This document shows, piece by piece, positions 7,276 to 13,863 of a stretch of DNA of 38,349 nucleotides. The notes beneath the pieces are model-generated. The model was not told where the DNA came from. It searched no databases and saw only the letters and a list, made by a program, of their open reading frames with translations. Every line of letters starts with the position of its first letter. Within the stretch, counting starts at the first letter, position 1. Origin of the DNA: Candidatus Magasanikbacteria bacterium CG_4_10_14_0_2_um_filter_37_12 (GTDB taxonomy: Bacteria; Patescibacteriota; Patescibacteriia; Magasanikbacterales; UBA922); contig PFPK01000022.1 in assembly GCA_002793015.1 (NCBI GenBank), forward strand, positions 1 to 38,349, read 5' to 3'. Made by a program: the position numbers and the translations under genes.

Positions 7276-8421
7276 TCAAAACTCAGACAACAAGATGTTT
7301 AGTGTCTCTGTAGCACATTTCTCCCACGAAAAATTCTCTGCACGTCTGATCCCTTTCTCAACATGAGACATTCTATATTCAATATTCTCTATCAATTTTA
7401 CAACTGCTTCAGCAATATCTTGTATATTTTCAGGATCAACATATACACAAGCATCTTCTCCCACTTCTTCCAAACTACTGCCACACGACGTAACCACAGG
7501 TGTACCACAAGCCATGGCTTCTAAAATCGGAATACCAAATCCTTCATAAAGGCTAGGAAACACAAAAACTTCGGCTACGTTCATAATATACGGGACATCT
7601 TCTTCATCTACCCAACCGGGTGTAATGATATCATTTTTATATTTTGAATTTTCAATCGCTTGTTGAACCTTCTCATAGCCATAACCAGGTTTGCCAACAA
7701 GAATCAATCGGACTTCGGACTTCGGACTTCGGACTCTCAAATTCTCAAAGGCTTGAATTATGTGCCATGTATTTTTCTTCTCCTCAAGTCTCCCAACTGT
7801 CATCAAAAAAGGTTTCTCAATTCCATATTTTTTCAATACTTCGCCAATCTTTATTTTATTCTCAATCTTCCTATATTTTTTATCATACCCGTGATGTACA
7901 ACGTCAACGTCGGCCGAAGTCTGAGAGTCGAAAACTGAAGTCAGTTCATTTTTCGTAAAATGTGAAGGAACAATAATCTTCCATAATTTTTTCAAAGCAA
8001 ATTTTGCACTCCACACCGAATACCACCTCTCAAACCAGTTGTAACTTTCTGGAAATTTGGTGGCAGCGATATCATGAATGGTCACCACGGTTTTCTTCGG
8101 ATGGATAATGGGGAAAACATGTGCTGGAATAAATAACACATCTGGTGGATGACGAAACATCTCCCAGCTCATTCTAATCTGCGTCCAAAATCTCTTCGGT
8201 GGCCAACGTAAAACTTTTTCATTCCACCTATCTGGTAACTTGGCTAACTTCCCTTGCAAGGGTTTGTCAGTATATAAAACAAATTCTAAATTTTCAAAAT
8301 CCCTTACTCCTTTTCTATTACTACTTGATTTCTTTAACTCCTCAATCACAAAATAAGCATACCACTCTACACCCGTCTTATACTCATGATTGGCTCGGCT
8401 AGCGTCGATTCCGATGATCAT
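7276..8421 (-). CDS. Glycosyltransferase family 4 (GT-B)
   Basis: A retaining glycosyltransferase of the mannosyl/rhamnosyl GT4 type, 381 residues. The N-terminal domain begins MIIGIDASRANHEYKTGVEWY; the C-terminal nucleotide-sugar domain has the donor-binding signature PSLYEGFGIPILEAMACGTPV and the preceding LMTVGRLEEKKN. Substrate unknown, cell-surface glycan likely. Its start overlaps the stop of the upstream HAD gene as ATGA, so the two are translationally coupled. Residues about 229-238 (RVRSPKSEVR) are encoded by four in-register 7-nt repeats, an insertion between a helix and the LILVGKPG strand. Confidence 0.9.
   Translation of the reverse strand: MIIGIDASRANHEYKTGVEWYAYFVIEELKKSSSNRKGVRDFENLEFVLYTDKPLQGKLAKLPDRWNEKVLRWPPKRFWTQIRMSWEMFRHPPDVLFIPAHVFPIIHPKKTVVTIHDIAATKFPESYNWFERWYSVWSAKFALKKLWKIIVPSHFTKNELTSVFDSQTSADVDVVHHGYDKKYRKIENKIKIGEVLKKYGIEKPFLMTVGRLEEKKNTWHIIQAFENLRVRSPKSEVRLILVGKPGYGYEKVQQAIENSKYKNDIITPGWVDEEDVPYIMNVAEVFVFPSLYEGFGIPILEAMACGTPVVTSCGSSLEEVGEDACVYVDPENIQDIAEAVVKLIENIEYRMSHVEKGIRRAENFSWEKCATETLNILLSEF
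7709..7736. repeat. Four 7-nt tandem repeats inside the GT4 gene
   Basis: The plus strand reads CGGACTT, CGGACTT, CGGACTT, CGGACTC. The three intervals total 21 nt, so the frame is kept and seven residues are added per full cycle. This is the only clear array of the 7-9 nt type that lies wholly within a coding region here, and it is GC-richer than its surroundings. Confidence 0.9.
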
Positions 8422-9032
8422 ATTTTTATTCCTAAAGTTTTCAAATATTGAATAAAGATATCTACATCATTTTTTTCATGATCAAAAAAGTATGTTTGAA
8501 AGCCCATTTCTTTTGGCACAACAAGATTTTTTTCGCTATTATCCACAAATACACATTCCTCTGCTTGCATATTTGTTTTTTCAAGCGCTTTTTCAAATAT
8601 TTTAGCACCATCTTTCATTTCGCCAACGACAGCTGAGGTAATAATATAGTCGAAAATATTGTTAAATCCAAATTCATCAACGATATCTGCCATTCGATCT
8701 CGTGAATTGGAAGTAATAATACCAGTGACAAACTCTCTATCATGTAATTGATGGGCAAGCTCAACCATTTTTATATTCAAAGGAACATGGCGATTTACAT
8801 ATTGAAGAACATCTATATTAATATCGTTACCAAGACAATCACAAAAATCTTGCCACATGTCTTTATGATCTATACTACCGGACTTAAGCTCATCATTAAA
8901 CTTAAGATAACATTCACTAATCTTTTCTTTCGCCAAACCAGTCTGCTCGACGAAATTATTAAAAATAGTAACACGCCCAGCACTGTCAGTAGTGAGCACT
9001 CCGTCGAAATCAAAAAATATCACTTTGATCAT
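8418..9032 (-). CDS. HAD-superfamily hydrolase, phosphoglucomutase/phosphatase type
   Basis: A 204-residue haloacid dehalogenase-like phosphohydrolase. Motif I is IFFDFDGVLT with the nucleophile Asp and the general acid two residues later; motif II lies in TGIITSNSR, motif III is the lysine of MKDGAKIFEKAL, and motif IV is CVFVDNSEKNL. A helical cap between motifs I and II (about residues 18-85) puts it in the beta-phosphoglucomutase/epoxide-hydrolase-like subgroup. The substrate is not predictable. A good Shine-Dalgarno AGGAG sits 8 bp upstream of the start (9041-9045), unusual in this window. It overlaps the GT4 gene by ATGA. Confidence 0.85.
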   Translation of the reverse strand: MIKVIFFDFDGVLTTDSAGRVTIFNNFVEQTGLAKEKISECYLKFNDELKSGSIDHKDMWQDFCDCLGNDINIDVLQYVNRHVPLNIKMVELAHQLHDREFVTGIITSNSRDRMADIVDEFGFNNIFDYIITSAVVGEMKDGAKIFEKALEKTNMQAEECVFVDNSEKNLVVPKEMGFQTYFFDHEKNDVDIFIQYLKTLGIKI

Positions 9033-9063
9033 AGATTAATCTCCTGCACAAAAGTAAATCAAA

Positions 9064-9360
9064 TTAATTTTTTCCTTTTCTAGAAAACAGCAACAAAATC
9101 AAACAAGACAATACGTAACTCATTACTACACAAGCCAAAAATATCACTGCCCAGCGATTGGCATACCCAAAATCAAAAAATTCTCGATTGTGCATAGACT
9201 GGATACTTTTCCAAAACGAAGATGAAGCAAAACCTGGCATACACTCATGGGCATTGCAACCAATAGTTGTCCAGATAGACAAAAACCACGATGTGATAAA
9301 TACTATAAAAAAAAGCATGATTTTTTGTACGTTTGGTTGAAAGAATTTTTTGAGATGCAT
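9064..9360 (-). CDS. Small two-helix membrane protein, unknown
   Basis: A 98-residue protein with two clear membrane helices: residues 14-32 (IMLFFIVFITSWFLSIW) and about 70-91 (WAVIFLACVVMSYVLSCLILL). The loop between them holds two cysteines (GCNAHECMPGF) that could form a disulfide, and the C-terminus is basic (FSRKGKN). I do not recognise a family. It begins three bases after the stop of the next small membrane protein gene, implying one transcript. Confidence 0.6.
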   Translation of the reverse strand: MHLKKFFQPNVQKIMLFFIVFITSWFLSIWTTIGCNAHECMPGFASSSFWKSIQSMHNREFFDFGYANRWAVIFLACVVMSYVLSCLILLLFSRKGKN

Positions 9361-9363
9361 ATT

Positions 9364-9594
9364 TTATAAGTTTGATGTATTTGCCATACAGCCTGCAGCA
9401 TATGCCGAGGCTTCCCCTGCTTTAGTGTCAGCCCATTCTGCAAACACTGCTGCCCTGCCTGCTTTGACCTCTGCTTGTTCGGCATTGTACACTGCTTCCT
9501 GAACATGATTATTGACGACTTCTACTCGAATAATAAGGATCACAAGTAGCACAAAAATAAAAAACTCAGGGGCGTAGGATACGATTTTTTTCAT
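9364..9594 (-). CDS. Small membrane-anchored Ala-rich repeat protein, unknown
   Basis: A 76-residue protein: short N-terminal region, one membrane helix (FFIFVLLVILIIRV), then an alanine- and glutamate-rich segment with two tandem 14-residue repeats, AEVKAGRAAVFAEW and ADTKAGEASAYAAG, identical at six positions and similar at two more. The segment would form an amphipathic helix on one side of the membrane. No family is recognised. It is tightly linked to the following membrane protein gene. Confidence 0.55.
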   Translation of the reverse strand: MKKIVSYAPEFFIFVLLVILIIRVEVVNNHVQEAVYNAEQAEVKAGRAAVFAEWADTKAGEASAYAAGCMANTSNL

Positions 9595-9652
9595 ATATAT
9601 AAATTAATTAATAAATTACTTTGAATTACCTTTTTATAATGTAATTTATTTT

Positions 9653-9690
9653 AAAAAAACAGTATTTTTTCCCCTAAATAATAGCTGTCT
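9653..9690 (-). terminator. Probable terminator after the small Cys-containing membrane protein
   Basis: On the minus strand AGACAG pairs with CTGTTT, with an inner TATT/AATA and TTT/AAA stem around AGGGG, followed by seven T. The hairpin starts on the last base of the stop codon of the gene at 9690-9974. Confidence 0.5.
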
Positions 9691-9974
9691 TAATTATTTT
9701 TTGGGACACAATCATTTCCCCATTCATCCATATCGGTTTCGATATCGTATCGACTAAATGGCACAATTTTACAAATATACTCAGGACAATTTTTGGCGTT
9801 AGATGATTGAAATTGTTCTCTACAATAAATTTCCTTATCCTCTTTTGAGGCATTTTGCTGTATTTTATTCATGTTTAAATTTGATATTTTTTTGACTGTA
9901 ATCCAACTTATTCCTGCAATAATAAACAATACAACTATCAAAGAAACAATAATCTTTATATATTTTACTTTCAT
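9690..9974 (-). CDS. Small membrane-anchored protein with conserved-looking cysteines, unknown
   Basis: From the MKVKYIKI start (9974) the product is 94 residues: an N-terminal membrane helix (IIVSLIVVLFIIAGISWI) and a soluble domain with four cysteines (YCREQF, NCPEYICKI, DCVPKNN), consistent with an exported domain held by disulfides. The upstream ATG at 10052 is rejected because it reads through a hairpin-rich spacer. No family is recognised. It is the first of three consecutive small membrane protein genes. Confidence 0.55.
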   Translation of the reverse strand: MKVKYIKIIVSLIVVLFIIAGISWITVKKISNLNMNKIQQNASKEDKEIYCREQFQSSNAKNCPEYICKIVPFSRYDIETDMDEWGNDCVPKNN

Positions 9975-10023
9975 AATTTTAATCAATGATATAAACCCTA
10001 GCCCCGATAAATCGAGATCTGGG

Positions 10024-10043
10024 AACCTGCAGTCAAGCAGGTT
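10024..10043. repeat. GC-rich hairpin AACCTGC/GCAGGTT
   Basis: A perfect 7-bp stem around AGTCAA in an AT-rich spacer, followed at about 10053-10077 by a second inverted pair, CCTCGT and ACGAGG. Similar CCTGC/GCAGG hairpins occur at 19709 and 32053. Confidence 0.55.
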
Positions 10044-10141
10044 AAACCACACCCTCGTCCCATACCAAAGTACGAGGTCAAGATTAATATAATTTTTTAA
10101 TCAAACATTTGTTGGTGTGAAAAAAACAAAAAGTAAACCGA

Positions 10142-10230
10142 GAAATATACTTATTTTGTCAAAAACTGCGTGGAACAAAGCAAGTTTTGCCTGCCCGTCG
10201 AAGTGGTAGGTAGGATGATTAGTATATTTC
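10142..10230 (+). other. Candidate three-way-junction RNA or folded repeat element
   Basis: This lies in a 320-bp gene-free stretch (9975-10294). GAAATATACT (10142-10151) and AGTATATTTC (10221-10230) form a perfect 10-bp closing helix. Inside are two arms: AAAACT with GC pairing to GC and AGTTTT (about 10161-10188), and CCTGCC with GGTAGG (about 10190-10210). The second arm needs a G-U pair that exists only in plus-strand RNA, which slightly favours that strand. A TATAAT at 10088-10093 lies upstream but without a clear -35. The right edge continues into a short dispersed repeat (10217-10263). It could be an RNA gene or a MITE-like insertion. Confidence 0.4.
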
Positions 10231-10263
10231 GAAATGACAGATAAAAAACCTAAGTATAAGTTC
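10217..10263 (+). repeat. Dispersed repeat, copy 1
   Basis: The core ATGACAGATAAAAAACC to AAGTATAAGTTC matches 22151-22178 with few differences, mostly transitions, and similarity extends some 17 bp to the left. The ATG-starting reading frame here runs into the antisense of ribD and is not taken as a gene. Confidence 0.5.
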
Positions 10264-10294
10264 TTTGTTATAATCATTATAGACCAATTATTCA

Positions 10295-11395
10295 TTAATA
10301 CAAATTTTTATAACCTTGGTATTTTACATCCTCCCCCACCATCTCAGTCTTCACTGTGTTCAATATCAAACTCTTATCTACTCCTCCAACCCCCCTACCG
10401 CCAACCACAGGCACAGCACTGACGCCTCCAATAATCTTCGGAGCGATATAAAATAAAACTCGATCAACAAGCAAAGGATCAAGTAAAGCATCGTCCACAA
10501 AGTAACCGTGTGTACCACTGCCACCTTCCACATACAGGTGTTGGATATTATATTCTTTACCTAGATATTGGAGTAATTTTTTTAGAGAAACTTTTTTGGG
10601 ACCAAAAGATTTGAACTCTACCATGGCTTTTTGAAATTTGTTTTTGTTTTTTTCTGAAGCCAAATTGGTACAAACCACAAAAACATTCTGATCTCGAAAG
10701 ACATCCAAATTAGTATCCAAATCCAAAGTCGGATCAATAATCACCCGCAGTAAATTCTTTTTTTTAAATTTCCCATGTGAAGCCAACTCTGGATTGTCGG
10801 CCCGCACAGTCCCAGATCCGACCAAGACGGCATCACACATACTCCTCTCTATACGAGCATCTTTGCGAGCTTTTTCGCCAGTGATCCATTGAGATTGTCC
10901 TGTCTTCGTCGCCACTCTCCCATCCAGACTAACCCCAGCTTTGAGAGTTACATATGGTAAGCCTGTAGTCATCCACTTGAAATAAGACTGCATAAATATG
11001 TTTATTTCTTTATAATCTACAGAATTTTTGGAAATATACTCCACTTCAATATTATTTTTTTTCAAAATATCATAGCCTTTACCATATACTTTTGGAAAAG
11101 AATCTTTCATGCCAATCACTACTTTTCGTATTCCAGAAGAAACCAACAGATCAGTACAAGGAGGAGTCTTACCAAAATGACAGCAAGGTTCTAAAGTGAC
11201 ATACATAGTAGCACCTTGCACACCAAATTTGGCTTTATCTATAGCCATAACCTCGGCATGTGGCCCACCATACTTTTTGTGCCAGCCTTCTCCAACTATC
11301 TGTCCATCTTTTACCAACACAGCACCAACACTAGGATTTGGCGAAGTATGCCCAATCCCCTTTTTTGCTAATTGAATGGCGCGTTGCATAAACAT
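10295..11395 (-). CDS. ribD: Bifunctional riboflavin biosynthesis deaminase/reductase RibD
   Basis: Catalyses the deamination of the diaminopyrimidine product of GTP cyclohydrolase II and reduction of its ribosyl side chain. The N-terminal cytidine deaminase-like domain (residues 1-145) has HAEVMAI and PCCHFGKTPPCTD, the zinc ligands and catalytic Glu; the C-terminal reductase domain has KAGVSLDGRVAT, QWITGEKAR, VGSGTVRADNPELA and the NADPH-site EGGSGTHGYF. At 366 residues it is full length. It follows ribBA after a 77-bp array-filled spacer, probably as one operon. Confidence 0.95.
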   Translation of the reverse strand: MFMQRAIQLAKKGIGHTSPNPSVGAVLVKDGQIVGEGWHKKYGGPHAEVMAIDKAKFGVQGATMYVTLEPCCHFGKTPPCTDLLVSSGIRKVVIGMKDSFPKVYGKGYDILKKNNIEVEYISKNSVDYKEINIFMQSYFKWMTTGLPYVTLKAGVSLDGRVATKTGQSQWITGEKARKDARIERSMCDAVLVGSGTVRADNPELASHGKFKKKNLLRVIIDPTLDLDTNLDVFRDQNVFVVCTNLASEKNKNKFQKAMVEFKSFGPKKVSLKKLLQYLGKEYNIQHLYVEGGSGTHGYFVDDALLDPLLVDRVLFYIAPKIIGGVSAVPVVGGRGVGGVDKSLILNTVKTEMVGEDVKYQGYKNLY

Positions 11396-11399
11396 ATCG

Positions 11400-11504
11400 A
11401 AAATTTGAAATTTGAAATTCTTAATTTGAAAACAATTTTTAATAATTTAATGATTCAATTTTAAAATTTTATTCATTTATAATTGTTTGTAAATTTCAAA
11501 TTAT
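11400..11504. repeat. 7-nt AATTTGA-type array with inverted arms between ribBA and ribD
   Basis: The left arm has AAATTTG, AAATTTG, AAATTCT, TAATTTG; the right arm is the inverse and runs through the ribBA stop codon (11473-11475) into its last ten codons. The same word family occurs at 16946-17112. Confidence 0.6.
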
Positions 11505-12705
11505 TCAACAAGTGCCCCATCTTGTCCTTCTTTGTCTGCAAATATTGATCATCGACACCATTGGCTGAGATCTCAATAGACACTTGTTCCACCACGTCAA
11601 TCCCATATCCTGTGATACCACCAATTTTTTTAGGATTATTGGTCATCAAACGAACTTTTTTGACACCAAGATCTCGGATAATCTGAGCACCAATCCCATA
11701 CTCACGCAAATCTTCTGGTAAGCCTAAAGCTAAATTTGCTTCGACAGTGTCAAGACCTTTTTTGTGCTGTAATTTATAAGCTTTGATCTTATTGATCAAA
11801 CCAATTCCTCGACCTTCTTGCTCCATATAGAGCACTACCCCTTTTCCTTCTTTTTCAATATCAGTCATGGCTTTGTGTAATTGTTGTCCACAATCACAAT
11901 GGAGAGAACCAAAAACATCTCCGGTAAGGCACTCTGAATGCACCCGAATTAAAACTGGAGTATTGCCACTCACTTTTCCTTTTATAAGAGCCGTATGCAA
12001 AGTATCGTGAAGTAAATCTTTGTAAACTTTCATTTCCCAAACACCTGTCTTGGTCTGTAATTCTGTTTCTGCAGCCAATTCAATAAATGATTCATTTTTA
12101 TGTCTATAGGCAATCAAATCTGTCACAGAGACCATGACCAAATTATGTTCTTTGGCAAACCTAAACAACTCTGGCAAACGCATCATCGTCCCATCACCAT
12201 TCATTAATTCACTAATTACTGCCACAGGCTTCACCCCAGCCAAAATACACAAATCAACAGAAGCCTCTGTATGCCCGGCTCGCCATAGCACTCCGCCATG
12301 CTGAGCTCTCAATGGAAAAACGTAACCAGGTCGAAAAAGATTTTCAGGATTGGCATCTTCAACAATAGCTGTCTTGATTGTTGCCACTCGGTCCTTAGCA
12401 AAAATACCTGTAGTTGCACCTTCTTTAGCCTCAACAGTGACTGCAAAAGCAGCTTCTAATTTGGAAATATTTTTGGCTACCGTTGGTGGAAGATCTAATT
12501 TGTCGGCCAACTTATTTTTTATGAAAAGACAAACAACTCCGCCAGTGTGACGAATAATAAAAGCCATTTGCTCTTCTGTAAGATGCTCTGCTGAGACCAC
12601 CAAATCCCTTTCATTTTCTCGATCTTTGTCATCAACGATGATAACTATCTCCCCACGTTTGATAGCATCAATAGCATTTTTTATTGAATCAAAATTTGTT
12701 TTCAT
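11473..12705 (-). CDS. ribBA: Bifunctional DHBP synthase / GTP cyclohydrolase II
   Basis: Makes both riboflavin precursors: 3,4-dihydroxy-2-butanone 4-phosphate from ribulose 5-phosphate, and the diaminopyrimidine from GTP. The RibB half (1-205) has DDKDRENERDLV and HTEASVDL; the RibA half has the zinc motif ECLTGDVFGSLHCDCG, EQEGRGIGL and the C-terminal MTNNPKKI. The 410-residue length is normal. The last ten residues (NNLKFTNNYK) are encoded by a 7-nt repeat array that covers the stop codon, an apparent tail extension. No FMN riboswitch is visible in the 49 bp separating it from mreB upstream. Confidence 0.96.
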   Translation of the reverse strand: MKTNFDSIKNAIDAIKRGEIVIIVDDKDRENERDLVVSAEHLTEEQMAFIIRHTGGVVCLFIKNKLADKLDLPPTVAKNISKLEAAFAVTVEAKEGATTGIFAKDRVATIKTAIVEDANPENLFRPGYVFPLRAQHGGVLWRAGHTEASVDLCILAGVKPVAVISELMNGDGTMMRLPELFRFAKEHNLVMVSVTDLIAYRHKNESFIELAAETELQTKTGVWEMKVYKDLLHDTLHTALIKGKVSGNTPVLIRVHSECLTGDVFGSLHCDCGQQLHKAMTDIEKEGKGVVLYMEQEGRGIGLINKIKAYKLQHKKGLDTVEANLALGLPEDLREYGIGAQIIRDLGVKKVRLMTNNPKKIGGITGYGIDVVEQVSIEISANGVDDQYLQTKKDKMGHLLNNLKFTNNYK

Positions 12706-12723
12706 AATTCATAATCCACACAA

Positions 12724-12751
12724 AAACTATAAACTACAAACTATGAACCAA
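12724..12751. repeat. 7-nt array between mreB and ribBA
   Basis: Units AAACTAT, AAACTAC, AAACTAT, GAACCAA in register, a few bases beyond the mreB stop codon (12755-12757). Confidence 0.55.
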
Positions 12752-12754
12752 GGA

Positions 12755-13762
12755 CTACTTCGTCGCCATAATACTCCGCTTATAACTTTCTAAATTCTCA
12801 AGAGCAATACCCGTCCCTTTGGCTACACAAAGCATAGGCTCGTCAGCTACATAACAAGCCACGCCTGTCGCTTGGGTAACCAGCTCATCTAGATTACGAA
12901 GTTGGCTAGACCCTCCAGACATAATGATTCCTTTTTCCATTACATCCGCTGACAATTCTGGAGGAGTATCATGAAGAACACTTTTGACAGCATCAATCAG
13001 TCCTTCCAAATCAAGCTGAAGAGCTTCTGTGGTATCACTTGAAGTAACTTTGATAATTCGTGGTAAACCAGAAATCATATCCCGACCCTTCACCTCAATT
13101 TCTAAAGGTTTACTCATAAACATGGCTGAGCCTACCATTATTTTTACCTCTTCGGCTGTTCTTTCACCTACTGCCAAACCGTATTTCTTACGAATGTGTT
13201 CAGCAATAGAACTGTCAAAACGATTGCCACCAATCCGAACAGATCCACAAGAAACAATGCCACCAAGAGAAATAACGGCAATTTCTGCTGTTCCACCACC
13301 AATATCAATAATCATATGACCGCTAGCCGTCCCAATCGGAATATCTGCTCCAATCGCTGCAACAATCGGCTCTTTGATAATATAGGCTGCTTTTGCACCA
13401 GCAGCCATAGTTGCGTCTATCACAGCTCTACGCTCTGTAGAAGTGATGCCAGCAGGTACAGCCACCATTACCTCTGGACGAAAAAGGCGAGCCCCACCAA
13501 TTGCTTTATTAATAAAATAGCGAAGCATTGCTTCGGTAGTTCGATAATTTGCTACAACTCCATCTTTCAATGGTCTTTCTGCTATGATGGTATCTGGCGT
13601 GCGCCCAATCATATCTTTGGCTTCCAGCCCGACTGCCAAAACTTTCCGATCTCCAGCTGATATTGCTACTACCGAAGGTTCGTTAATTACAATACCGTGC
13701 TTTGGAACATGCACCAAGACATTTGTCGTACCAAGATCAATTGCTACTTTTTTAATCCACAT
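12755..13762 (-). CDS. mreB: Rod-shape-determining protein MreB
   Basis: A bacterial actin that polymerises under the membrane and positions elongation-phase wall synthesis. Phosphate 1 is AIDLGTTNVLVHV, phosphate 2 is MIIDIGGGTAEIAVISLGG, and the adenosine loop is IIMSGGSSQLRNLDEL. The N-terminus MWIKK lacks a long amphipathic helix. At 335 residues it is full length. It is not followed by mreC/mreD; downstream are ribBA and ribD, upstream a DUF4012 protein. A class B PBP that could work with it lies at 25128-26957. Confidence 0.95.
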   Translation of the reverse strand: MWIKKVAIDLGTTNVLVHVPKHGIVINEPSVVAISAGDRKVLAVGLEAKDMIGRTPDTIIAERPLKDGVVANYRTTEAMLRYFINKAIGGARLFRPEVMVAVPAGITSTERRAVIDATMAAGAKAAYIIKEPIVAAIGADIPIGTASGHMIIDIGGGTAEIAVISLGGIVSCGSVRIGGNRFDSSIAEHIRKKYGLAVGERTAEEVKIMVGSAMFMSKPLEIEVKGRDMISGLPRIIKVTSSDTTEALQLDLEGLIDAVKSVLHDTPPELSADVMEKGIIMSGGSSQLRNLDELVTQATGVACYVADEPMLCVAKGTGIALENLESYKRSIMATK

Positions 13763-13771
13763 AATTTTTTA

Positions 13772-13863
13772 GAGTAAGCAGAATAAGCAGAATAGGCTAA
13801 GTACACAGAATAAGCTATACGAATAACTTAATCTGCTTAATCTGCTTAATCCCCTTAATCTGC
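13772..13863. repeat. 9-nt array in two inverted halves between DUF4012 gene and mreB
   Basis: The left half has GAGTAAGCA, GAATAAGCA, GAATAGGCT and related units; the right half has ACTTAATCT, GCTTAATCT, GCTTAATCC, CCTTAATCT, the inverse consensus. The right half covers the last codons and TAA stop (13855-13857) of the DUF4012 gene, so that AAA GCA GAT TAA is itself the first unit. Confidence 0.75.

Noticed and set aside
10101-10422. Small reading frames on both strands around the gene-free element
   Set aside because: The minus frame crosses the three-way-junction helices; the plus frame starting at 10234 begins in a dispersed repeat and runs antisense into ribD.
12706-12754. FMN riboswitch before ribBA
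   Set aside because: The spacer is only 49 bp, consists mostly of a 7-nt array and has none of the conserved FMN aptamer segments.
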